DNA of 5,263 nt from Bacteroidales bacterium UBA1751 (lineage in GTDB: Bacteria; Bacteroidota; Bacteroidia; Bacteroidales; UBA932): assembly GCA_002315995.1 (NCBI GenBank), contig DCHN01000014.1, forward strand, positions 4,592 through 9,854, in the 5' to 3' direction. This document shows positions 1 to 5,263 of the stretch, piece by piece; the stretch's first letter is position 1, and every line of letters begins with the position of its first letter. The position numbers and the translations under genes were made by a program. The notes beneath the pieces were generated by a model. It made no database searches and was not told the DNA's origin. It saw only the letters and a list, made by a program, of their open reading frames with translations.

Positions 1-71
1 CCGAACCCTAGGTCTTGGTGCGCGCAACGACGGGTTCGCGCCCTCCGCTAGGCGTCTGATGACGCCTTTAG
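1..71. other. GC-rich non-coding segment with small hairpins
   Basis: No coding region is supported here. The first 60 bases are about two-thirds G+C, clearly richer than the gene beside them. Two possible hairpins are visible. One is GCGCG/CGCGC (20-24 with 37-41), extended by AAC/GTT across a bulged C. The other is AGGCGTC-TGAT-GACGCCT at 50-67, a perfect 7-bp stem with a 4-nt loop. The second is followed on the plus strand only by TTAGTT, so it is a weak terminator candidate at best. The segment could be the end of a transcription unit entering from the left, or part of another repeat family. Its function is unknown. Confidence 0.4.
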
Positions 72-103
72 TTGGCCACCGCGGGCCACCCGTGTCTGGC
101 CAA
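72..103. repeat. Interspersed palindrome, copy 1 (after the PqqD-like gene)
   Basis: The left arm TTGGCCACCGCGGG (72-85) pairs with the right arm CCCGTGTCTGGCCAA (89-103) around a CCA loop. The outer 7 bp (TTGGCCA/TGGCCAA) are perfect. The inner part has one G:T pair (81:93), and a 1x2 internal loop (79 opposite 95-96) separates the two parts. Its right arm is identical to that of copy 2; its left arm is the alternative form also seen inside copy 3. It lies 12 nt downstream of the PqqD-like stop codon. No clear U-tract follows on either strand, so a standard intrinsic terminator is not supported. Confidence 0.85.
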
Positions 104-115
104 TGTGGGGCGAAA

Positions 116-382
116 CTATTCGTACAGTTCAGCATCCTTCCATGCCTGCGCTATGGAAGCAGAATCCTTATTGGCCAGTTCCTGGTCTATTCCATACTTG
201 TCAATAAGAAGTTTTGCGAGATCCTCTACAGTAAAATCCTTGCCATAAACATTTTCCCAAAGATAAGCAGCGGTAGAATTCAAAGAAATCATCTTGTTGA
301 AATTCACCAGACCCATACCCTCGGCAACCACAATGAACTCCCTACCCAATTTGCGAAGTTTCAATCCCTCTTTATGTTTCAT
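116..382 (-). CDS. PqqD-like RiPP recognition protein
   Basis: An 88-residue stand-alone protein resembling the PqqD family, small winged-helix domains that bind leader peptides of ribosomally made, modified peptides (RiPPs) and present them to modifying enzymes. Visible signatures are an N-terminal strand region EFIVVAEG (about 15-22), the characteristic MISLNSTAAYLWENV block (31-45), and a helix with VEDLAKLLIDKYGID (52-66), followed by an acidic C-terminal helix. Length is typical for the family. It starts at the first ATG, preceded by AT-rich sequence with no Shine-Dalgarno motif; the stop is TAG. It lies 67 bp downstream of the HPr-kinase-like gene, with a palindrome in the gap, and is probably cotranscribed since no promoter match is seen between them. 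The pairing suggests it is a substrate-presenting partner of that kinase. Which peptide it binds is unknown; no precursor gene is visible in the window. Confidence 0.82.
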   Translation of the reverse strand: MKHKEGLKLRKLGREFIVVAEGMGLVNFNKMISLNSTAAYLWENVYGKDFTVEDLAKLLIDKYGIDQELANKDSASIAQAWKDAELYE

Positions 383-414
383 ATTTTAATGTATTATAAA
401 TTATCATTTAATTG

Positions 415-447
415 TTGGCCAGACACGGGCCACCCGTGTCTGGCCAA
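415..447. repeat. Interspersed palindrome, copy 2 (between kinase and PqqD-like genes)
   Basis: A perfect inverted repeat: TTGGCCAGACACGGG (415-429), loop CCA (430-432), CCCGTGTCTGGCCAA (433-447), giving 15 Watson-Crick pairs with a 3-nt loop. It begins 2 nt after the TAG stop of the upstream kinase gene and ends 32 nt before the PqqD-like start. In the minus-strand transcript it would form a very stable intercistronic hairpin, followed by CAATTAAATG rather than a U-tract. That fits an mRNA-stabilising or REP-like element better than a terminator. It is the cleanest of the three copies and probably nearest the family consensus. Confidence 0.93.
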
Positions 448-449
448 TG

Positions 450-1517
450 CTATTTCTCCAACGCATCAAAAACGGTTTTGCAGCAGAGGCGCGCAGCATC
501 ACCATTGGGAAGGCACTTCAAATTGAAGCAAGGCACATTCAGTGCCAGCTGCTCAATAGTGGAGTGCAAGCCATCGGCCTGAGACTCAACGGCTTTGAAT
601 CCTGAACTCGACGAATAAAGAGAAGCATACGCTTCAAAAACACTGCATCTCTCAATAATATTCTCCGGATGCTGAATGATGTTCACATATCCGCCTAGCG
701 GAGCACTCATATTCTTGTAACAAGGAGTCTTGCCACTCCAAGGAGAACCATACACAATTGCACGCCCCTCAGAATCAAGCCTTACAATAGGATTGTCATC
801 ATTCAGCAACTCACATCCTGGAATATTCTCAAGCCACATTCTGCTGTGAGTGCTTTTACCAGCACCGCTCTTGCCAAGATTCATGAAAGCATACCCATCC
901 TTCATAACCACCGACGAGTGCATCTCCAGAGTATTCATACACGCCGTTCTAAAGGCGAACATAAGCATCAGAGCATTGTCAATTGCAAACTTTCCAGCAC
1001 TGCGCCTCTTCAAATAGAGCGTAGCCCTACTGCTCTCAGGATTCATAACAAGCGAAGCACAACTCGGCATAGCCGTAATTGGAGCCATCTCTACCTGCCA
1101 CTGACCATCTTTCATCCTGTATATATGAAGCCTGGGCTCATCCGGCTCCCCAAGAAGTGTATAAACAGGCTCCAATGCACCTCCATCAAGCACATTGACC
1201 GGATTCCACTGCACCGCCTCACCAACTTTGAACTTTTCAGCACTGCCGATAGTTTCTTCTCCATCTTTCCCTGAACCCGCCGAAACCGACGAACCTGCTG
1301 CGTACCCTACTGCCGCTTCAGCGCCTGCTTTGGCCACAATACCATCAACAACAGAAGCCGATGAAAGCGTAAGTTCCAGAATTACACTCTCCTCACCAGC
1401 AGGAGCCTCAATTTCAAAAGGCTTGTAATTCCCCAGCGCACTCCAACACTTAGCATTCTCACCGTAAGGCATATCCAGCGAAAAAATATGCTCTGCAACC
1501 TTATAATACCTCTTCAT
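450..1517 (-). CDS. HPr-kinase-like P-loop kinase (PqqD-associated)
   Basis: A 355-residue protein with a beta-rich N-terminal region (about 1-130, including YKPFEIE at 31-37) and a C-terminal HPr kinase-like domain. The domain shows HSSVV (200-204), a Walker A loop GKSGAGKST (215-223), the LLNDDNPIVR acidic motif (237-246), YGSPWSGK (256-263) and a PCFNLKCLPNG block near the end (329-339). Relatives of HPr kinase occur beside PqqD-like proteins in RiPP clusters, and some phosphorylate a serine of a lasso-peptide precursor. That role is inferred here, not shown. The ATG at 1517 is chosen because the open frame upstream runs through a palindromic repeat and gives non-family sequence; this ATG follows AT-rich DNA and opens with MKRYYKVAEH. 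A low-complexity Ala/Gly/Ser-rich stretch lies at about residues 56-98. A regulator acting on HPr itself is less likely given the PqqD partner. Confidence 0.82.
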   Translation of the reverse strand: MKRYYKVAEHIFSLDMPYGENAKCWSALGNYKPFEIEAPAGEESVILELTLSSASVVDGIVAKAGAEAAVGYAAGSSVSAGSGKDGEETIGSAEKFKVGEAVQWNPVNVLDGGALEPVYTLLGEPDEPRLHIYRMKDGQWQVEMAPITAMPSCASLVMNPESSRATLYLKRRSAGKFAIDNALMLMFAFRTACMNTLEMHSSVVMKDGYAFMNLGKSGAGKSTHSRMWLENIPGCELLNDDNPIVRLDSEGRAIVYGSPWSGKTPCYKNMSAPLGGYVNIIQHPENIIERCSVFEAYASLYSSSSGFKAVESQADGLHSTIEQLALNVPCFNLKCLPNGDAARLCCKTVFDALEK

Positions 1518-1553
1518 TAAACCTAAATTATTAAATAAATCAACAAATTTCCA

Positions 1554-1610
1554 TTGGCCGGACACGGGTGGCCTGTGTTTGGCCACCGCGGGCCACCCGC
1601 GTCTGGCCAA
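1554..1610. repeat. Compound 57-bp palindrome, copy 3 (between permease-kinase and HPr-kinase-like genes)
   Basis: This copy can be read as two overlapping units: 1554-1585 (a degenerate TTGGCCGGACACGGG hairpin) and 1579-1610 (TTGGCCACCGCGGG with CCCGCGTCTGGCCAA). It also folds end to end: 1554-1577 pairs with 1587-1610 around a 9-nt loop, with 23 of 24 positions paired on the plus strand when three G:T pairs are counted and one A:C mismatch at 1564:1600. It lies 3 nt after the TAA of the permease-riboflavin kinase gene and 36 nt before the next start. Its sequence can be read as protein (a GHRGPPxSGQ-like peptide), which falsely lengthens open frames crossing it. Confidence 0.88.
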
Positions 1611-1613
1611 CTG

Positions 1614-3617
1614 TTACTTTCCAGCAGCCTCAATATCTTTCTCTATTTGAAGTTTCAACTCATCAAGATTCGCAAACTTGCGCGTAGGCCTGATAAAACG
1701 CTTGAACTCCACAGTAATCTCCCTGCCATAAAGATTTCCAGAGAAACCAAGCAAATAGGTCTCAACCGTAACAACTGGAGAATTATCGTCAGAAGGCCTC
1801 AGACCCACATTGGTCATACCCTTATATACACTTCCCTGCGGCGGATAGCACTCATTTCCACCCAACGATTTGGTACCAGCCTCACTCAAAGAGCCGCCAC
1901 CAGCATAAGCACCGGCAGCTCTACCAGCGCCACCATCCCATCCGGAACTACCGCAAATGACATCTGAATCAGCCTCACAGCCGCAATTCGACGAATCCAT
2001 TGCCCACTCGTCAGGCACTGGCGACGGATCATTCACCGTTACCTTGACTGCCCAAACACCACGTGCAGGAAGTCTCTCACCCTCAAATGGTTGCAGGTTT
2101 GCAGTAGGCATTCCATGCAAATGGCCATGTCCCTTGCCACGCACAACCACACCTGTTACGCGCCTTGAAGCAGTACGCCAATGAATTACATATATCAACA
2201 GCCCTACGGCATATACAAACCCCGTAAAAGCCCACATTCTGCTTCCCCCAGCAACAACATCCGGCACATAACAGAGCCAGAAGAGTGCAATAACCACCGC
2301 AGGAAACCACAAACCCACAACATGCACAAGCTTCCTTCGAACCGCACCTATATTCTTCAAACCATAGTGACGCGCCAACGCAAGCAAATGACGCAATCTG
2401 CCACCATCATCACTCTTCTCCACTTGCGATAGATGTGCTTCCCGCCTCTCCTTGGTCTGGGAAATTATGAGCGAGGCGCAGGTAATTGTCATTGAGGCTA
2501 TGTTCAGAACAGCCCCAAGCATAAGCATATCCATTGTAAACTGCGGGAAGAAACACATAATACCTGCAATTGTACACATTACAGAAATGGACTTCACAGG
2601 CACGCCGGAAATACTCTCACCAGCCAGATTGTGATTCAGGAACCCCTCCTTTGCAATTGCCTGAATAGCACGGGCATTTACACGAAGCAACACTATTATT
2701 GTTGTAAGAAGAGCAACCGCACCGCAAAGTGAAACGGCTCTTGCAAGCCACCCATATTCGTTCAGTTCGCCGTTGGAAATAGCAGCAAAGAGAGGAATGA
2801 ACCTCAACTGCTCATCCTCAAGAATAACACTCATAGGAAGCGTAGCCACAATGGAAGCAATTACAGCAGCATATATGAAAGCCACAACTCCCAACCCTAT
2901 AAAGAGAGATCGTGGAATATTCTTTGAGGCATTCTTCACCTCGCTTGTCATGAAAGCAATGACTACACACCCTCCATAGGCCACCATTGCAAGCGGTATG
3001 GCGCTAATGAATCCAGTTGCTCCCTTCACACCTCCAGTAAAGAAGCGGCTGTAACTTCCAGTGGTAAAATTTCCACAGAAGAGTGACAGAATACAGAAAA
3101 GCAGCATAAGACCAATAAGCAGAAGCACCAGAGAATTCTGAATGAACTGTGACCTCCTGCCACCCATTGCTATTATAAAGTAGGACCCTGTAAGCGATAT
3201 CAATGCCAGCATAAGAGAAGGATCCACCATGTCATAGAGAGAAATATGAACTTCCGGAAAGCCTGCTGTTAAATACGTACCGAAGTATATGGCGGAAAAA
3301 CCTATTGCAATAGTATTGGAAACAATATAACCCCAACCGCTCACAAAGCCCCAGAAGGAACCGGAGGCACCACCTATCGCCCTTTTGGGGAAAAGAAAAA
3401 TACCGCCGGAACGCGGATACCGCGCAGAGAGGGAGGCCACAACAACTCCGTAGGCGCCGTAAATCAGTGCGGCAAGCACCCAGCTAATAACAGCCGATGG
3501 TCCTGCAAAGAATATGGTCATTCCCGAGAGTGAGAATATGGCACTGCCTATGCAGGCACCTACAATGAGGGCCACACAGGAGAAAAGGCCTAATTTACCA
3601 TCTGCACGTCTGTTCAT
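1614..3617 (-). CDS. APC-family permease fused to a riboflavin kinase domain
   Basis: A 667-residue two-domain protein. Residues 1-480 form an amino acid/polyamine/organocation-type transporter with about 12 membrane segments: near 10-34, 40-64, 85-115, 133-153, 158-181, 203-225, 237-259, 289-312, 341-359, 364-387, 434-452 and 461-479. TM1 carries GACIGSAIF, the family's unwound substrate-site motif, and TM6 is followed by SEVKNASKNIPRS. Directly after TM12, residues 486-664 match the flavokinase module of RibF, which phosphorylates riboflavin to FMN with ATP. Seen there are GMPTANL (502-508; the PTAN motif binds Mg-ATP), YKGMTNVGLRPSD (598-610), VETYLLGFSGNLYG (618-631) with the probable catalytic Glu619, and FIRPTRKFANLDELKLQIEK (641-660). 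The adenylyltransferase domain of bifunctional RibF is absent. A Gly/Ser-rich insertion of about 70 residues (529-597) with four cysteines interrupts the kinase. The C-terminus should be cytosolic, where ATP is available. Transport substrate is unknown; 56 bp separate it from the esterase upstream. Confidence 0.85.
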   Translation of the reverse strand: MNRRADGKLGLFSCVALIVGACIGSAIFSLSGMTIFFAGPSAVISWVLAALIYGAYGVVVASLSARYPRSGGIFLFPKRAIGGASGSFWGFVSGWGYIVSNTIAIGFSAIYFGTYLTAGFPEVHISLYDMVDPSLMLALISLTGSYFIIAMGGRRSQFIQNSLVLLLIGLMLLFCILSLFCGNFTTGSYSRFFTGGVKGATGFISAIPLAMVAYGGCVVIAFMTSEVKNASKNIPRSLFIGLGVVAFIYAAVIASIVATLPMSVILEDEQLRFIPLFAAISNGELNEYGWLARAVSLCGAVALLTTIIVLLRVNARAIQAIAKEGFLNHNLAGESISGVPVKSISVMCTIAGIMCFFPQFTMDMLMLGAVLNIASMTITCASLIISQTKERREAHLSQVEKSDDGGRLRHLLALARHYGLKNIGAVRRKLVHVVGLWFPAVVIALFWLCYVPDVVAGGSRMWAFTGFVYAVGLLIYVIHWRTASRRVTGVVVRGKGHGHLHGMPTANLQPFEGERLPARGVWAVKVTVNDPSPVPDEWAMDSSNCGCEADSDVICGSSGWDGGAGRAAGAYAGGGSLSEAGTKSLGGNECYPPQGSVYKGMTNVGLRPSDDNSPVVTVETYLLGFSGNLYGREITVEFKRFIRPTRKFANLDELKLQIEKDIEAAGK

Positions 3618-3673
3618 TCAAAAGAGTGTTCCAATTCAACTTTCAGGATTCCGGATTTCCGACATCAGGGATG

Positions 3674-4582
3674 TTAATACCCGAGGTTCTCTCCATTGAG
3701 AATGCGGCGGAAGAGAGTAAGATGCATCTGTAGGGCAAATCCCCAATATTTCCAGCTGTGAGGCGCAGGTGAGTAGATTTCAATATGAGGAATCTTAAGG
3801 TCCCTGCACTTCTTTGAGAATTTCTCGGAAGATATCACATAATAATCATAATATCCGCAAGTTATAACCATTGGTTTATTCGTGTCAAGGAGTGTAGAGG
3901 CGTGTAATTCTACTCTGTCAACAGCACTTTCCGCCCCAAGTCTTGTTGTATCGCCGCCGCAGGCAACCAACAAATCCTTTATTTTGGTATCCCTCAAATC
4001 AAGCACACCGCTCATGGAACCTGCTGCCCTGTAATTCTCAATATGGTCAAGAAAGAGGTTAATTGCTCCGTGACCGCCCATACTCAATCCGGTAATGAAT
4101 GTAGTCTCAGGCTTGAGATTGTAAAGGCTCCTTATTGTTGGAAAGAATTCATTGTCAAAGAACTTCCTGTATTGCATTTTGGAAGCATCTGCATCATCGA
4201 GATACCAACTTGCATAGAAGCCGTCCGGTGTAATGATTCTGAAACCTGTTGAATCTGCAATGCTCTGCAGGTCATATTTTGCACTCCAGTTTCTCCAACT
4301 GCCGCTCCACCCATGAAGCAGAATTACAGTTGGAATCTCTTCAGCGCATTCATGTTTTGCAGGTGTGAAGACCAGAAGGGTGTCATCTGTATGGAGATAT
4401 TTTGAATTTATGACCACCATTTCACCTTTGGCATTTGCCTCAGGTCTGACATTTACAATTTTGTACTCAATGGCAGATGCCTTTACATATCCGCCTCCGT
4501 TCTGAGGCTGTGCACCACTTGCAAACAATGGAAAAGATAGAGCCGCAAAGGCCACTAATGTTGAAAAGACGCTCGGTTTCAT
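3674..4582 (-). CDS. Exported alpha/beta-hydrolase esterase (esterase D / feruloyl esterase-like)
   Basis: A 302-residue serine hydrolase of the putative-esterase (esterase D-like) alpha/beta-hydrolase family. An N-terminal signal peptide is visible (hydrophobic about 5-21, likely cleavage after ASGA at residue 24), with no lipobox cysteine, so the protein is probably periplasmic. Catalytic features are an LLHGW oxyanion-region motif (88-92), the nucleophile elbow GLSMGG (Ser167), Asp246 in CGYYDYYV and His275 in PHSWKYW. All three triad residues are present and the length is normal, so it should be active. Family members cleave feruloyl, acetyl or other short esters, often from plant polysaccharides; the substrate cannot be told from sequence. 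It starts at the first ATG, with a promoter match just upstream, and is the first gene of the minus-strand run. It is divergent from the HD-domain gene across 28 bp, and no TTGGCCA-type palindrome follows it. Confidence 0.88.
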   Translation of the reverse strand: MKPSVFSTLVAFAALSFPLFASGAQPQNGGGYVKASAIEYKIVNVRPEANAKGEMVVINSKYLHTDDTLLVFTPAKHECAEEIPTVILLHGWSGSWRNWSAKYDLQSIADSTGFRIITPDGFYASWYLDDADASKMQYRKFFDNEFFPTIRSLYNLKPETTFITGLSMGGHGAINLFLDHIENYRAAGSMSGVLDLRDTKIKDLLVACGGDTTRLGAESAVDRVELHASTLLDTNKPMVITCGYYDYYVISSEKFSKKCRDLKIPHIEIYSPAPHSWKYWGFALQMHLTLFRRILNGENLGY

Positions 4583-4590
4583 TACCTTTG
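4560..4590 (+). promoter_or_regulatory. Putative Bacteroidetes-type promoter for the HD-domain gene
   Basis: TACCTTTG at 4583-4590 matches the Bacteroidetes -7 consensus TAnnTTTG exactly. GTTG at 4560-4563, 19 nt upstream, matches the -33 TTTG at three of four bases. Transcription would start near 4597, leaving a leader of about 14 nt before the ATG at 4611. The -33 element lies inside codons 7-8 of the divergent esterase gene. Confidence 0.55.
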
Positions 4591-4602
4591 TATAAAATCA
4601 CT

Positions 4603-4634
4603 CAAAGATAATGGAAAATATAAACTTGAGCAAA
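4603..4634 (-). promoter_or_regulatory. Putative Bacteroidetes-type promoter for the esterase gene
   Basis: Read on the minus strand, TTTG (4634-4631), a 20-nt spacer and TATCTTTG (4610-4603) match the Bacteroidetes -33/-7 consensus completely. Transcription would start near 4596 with a leader of about 14 nt before the esterase ATG at 4582. The -33 box lies within codons 7-8 of the HD-domain gene. This is the only convincing promoter seen for the four minus-strand genes, so it may drive all of them. Confidence 0.65.
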
Positions 4635-5263
4635 ACCAAGAGCAAGAGAAAAAGCATTGCTATTGTACTCTCAATGGTTGCAGCCTTCATTATTATGCTC
4701 ATAATCTTTCCTAACGAAGGAAAGTTCAAATACCAATATGCCAAGGGAAGCCACTGGATGTACGAAACCCTCGAGGCTCCGTTCGATTTCCCAATTCTGA
4801 AGACACAAACAGAGATATTCAAGGAGAGGGCCGAGGCATCCTCCAAAATAATTCCATACTACAAACTGGACCCAAACGTGCAGGATGAGGTGGAAAACAC
4901 TCTTATGGATGTACTGCAGGCCACAACAGACAAGCGTACATTGCAATATATCCTATCGGCAGTGGGTGATGTTTATACAACAGGCATTATGCCCGGAACG
5001 GAGGTGGCATCCATTAATGGCGAGGAGCTGAATCAGAAATACATAGCACTTGAAAAAGGCGATATCATTCAGGATATCAGCGTAAAAGGCCTCTTCTCTC
5101 CCAAATCGGCTGCAGAATTCATAATTGAAAAGACGGCAAACAGCTATGGTCGCGAAAAGGCAGAAATCGCCTTCAGCGAAATTGACCTTGCCCAGATGCT
5201 TACTCCCAACCTCAAATTCGACGTCCAGGCCACCAAGATGGTGAAGAAGCAGGCGGTAAGCGA
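4611..5263 (+). CDS. 7TM-HD (PgpH-type) membrane phosphohydrolase, N-terminal part
   Basis: An open frame of 217 codons running off the right edge. It opens with a short basic stretch (KTKSKRK), one membrane segment (about residues 15-33) and then FPNEGKFKYQYAKG (33-46), followed by HWMYETLEAPFDFPILKT (48-65). This opening is typical of the 7TM-HD extracytoplasmic domain family, whose best-known member, PgpH, hydrolyses c-di-AMP. The remaining visible sequence is the extracytoplasmic sensor-like domain; the seven-helix bundle and the cytoplasmic HD catalytic domain would lie beyond the window. The ATG at 4611 is the only sensible start because an in-frame TAA lies at 4593-4595. Activity cannot be judged because the catalytic part is not present. 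The gene is divergent from the esterase. Confidence 0.85.
   Translation, partial: MENINLSKTKSKRKSIAIVLSMVAAFIIMLIIFPNEGKFKYQYAKGSHWMYETLEAPFDFPILKTQTEIFKERAEASSKIIPYYKLDPNVQDEVENTLMDVLQATTDKRTLQYILSAVGDVYTTGIMPGTEVASINGEELNQKYIALEKGDIIQDISVKGLFSPKSAAEFIIEKTANSYGREKAEIAFSEIDLAQMLTPNLKFDVQATKMVKKQAVS

Noticed and set aside
20..46. A tRNA 3' end suggested by GGGTTCGCGCCC
   Set aside because: The T-stem does not pair to five bases, the position normally held by the conserved loop A is C, and no other tRNA arms are found.
415..447. The perfect hairpin as a standard intrinsic terminator
   Set aside because: No run of T follows on either strand, and the PqqD-like gene begins 32 nt later with no promoter match of its own.
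59..526. A plus-strand open frame, and another at 1554-1967, that share the peptide GHRGPPVSGQ or a near variant, which could look like a small protein family
   Set aside because: The shared peptide is the repeat read as protein. The rest of each frame is antisense to the PqqD-like, kinase or permease-flavokinase genes and resembles nothing.
689..702. The palindrome TCCGCCTAGCGGA inside the kinase gene, which resembles bases 44-54 on the other strand
   Set aside because: It is explained by the coding sequence PLGG, and the match is only about 10 bases, so chance is likely.
1518..1610. A 31-residue N-terminal extension of the HPr-like kinase, starting at 1610
   Set aside because: It is translation of the palindromic repeat (containing PPVSGQ) plus AT-rich leader. 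The family-like sequence begins at the ATG at 1517.
72..1610. Three similar palindromic repeats as a CRISPR array
   Set aside because: The copies are about 310 and 1100 bp apart with genes between them, not regular short spacers.
2083..2310. A cysteine-rich 75-residue frame on the minus strand inside the permease-flavokinase gene
   Set aside because: It is out of frame with a strongly supported gene on the same strand, with no leader or family resemblance.
3618..3673. A GGAAATCCGGAATCC motif in the gap between esterase and permease, as an operator or repeat
   Set aside because: It is short and imperfect, has no second copy in the window, and is not related to the TTGGCCA palindromes.

Overview
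The window looks like a Bacteroidetes (Bacteroidales-type) chromosome. Three things point there: the PqqD-like/HPr-kinase-like gene pair is of a type common in that phylum; start codons are preceded by AT-rich sequence without clear Shine-Dalgarno motifs; and two good matches to the Bacteroidetes sigma promoter (TTTG, about 19-20 nt, TAnnTTTG) sit in the one divergent intergenic gap. The genus cannot be named from this sequence.

Layout, left to right. Positions 1-115 hold no gene I can support: a GC-rich stretch with small hairpins, then a palindromic repeat. Four genes then lie on the minus strand, transcribed right to left: an exported esterase (4582-3674), a 12-TM amino-acid-permease-like transporter fused in frame to a riboflavin kinase domain (3617-1614), an HPr-kinase-like P-loop kinase (1517-450) and a small PqqD-like RiPP recognition protein (382-116). 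At the right edge, divergent from the esterase, is the 5' part of a plus-strand gene for a 7TM-HD membrane phosphohydrolase of the PgpH type (4611 to beyond the window).

A palindromic repeat built on TTGGCCAGACACGGG arms lies 2-12 nt downstream of the stop codons of the permease-kinase, HPr-kinase-like and PqqD-like genes. It is absent after the esterase. The copy between the permease-kinase and the HPr-kinase-like gene is a 57-bp compound palindrome.

How the genes work together is only partly readable. The PqqD-like protein and the kinase probably form a peptide-recognition/phosphorylation pair, but no precursor peptide gene is visible in the window. The permease-riboflavin kinase fusion suggests transport coupled to cytosolic phosphorylation of a flavin, which is inference. 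The esterase and the HD protein share a 28-bp gap holding two back-to-back promoters that should exclude each other. The most unusual items are the permease-flavokinase fusion and the stop-codon-associated palindrome family.
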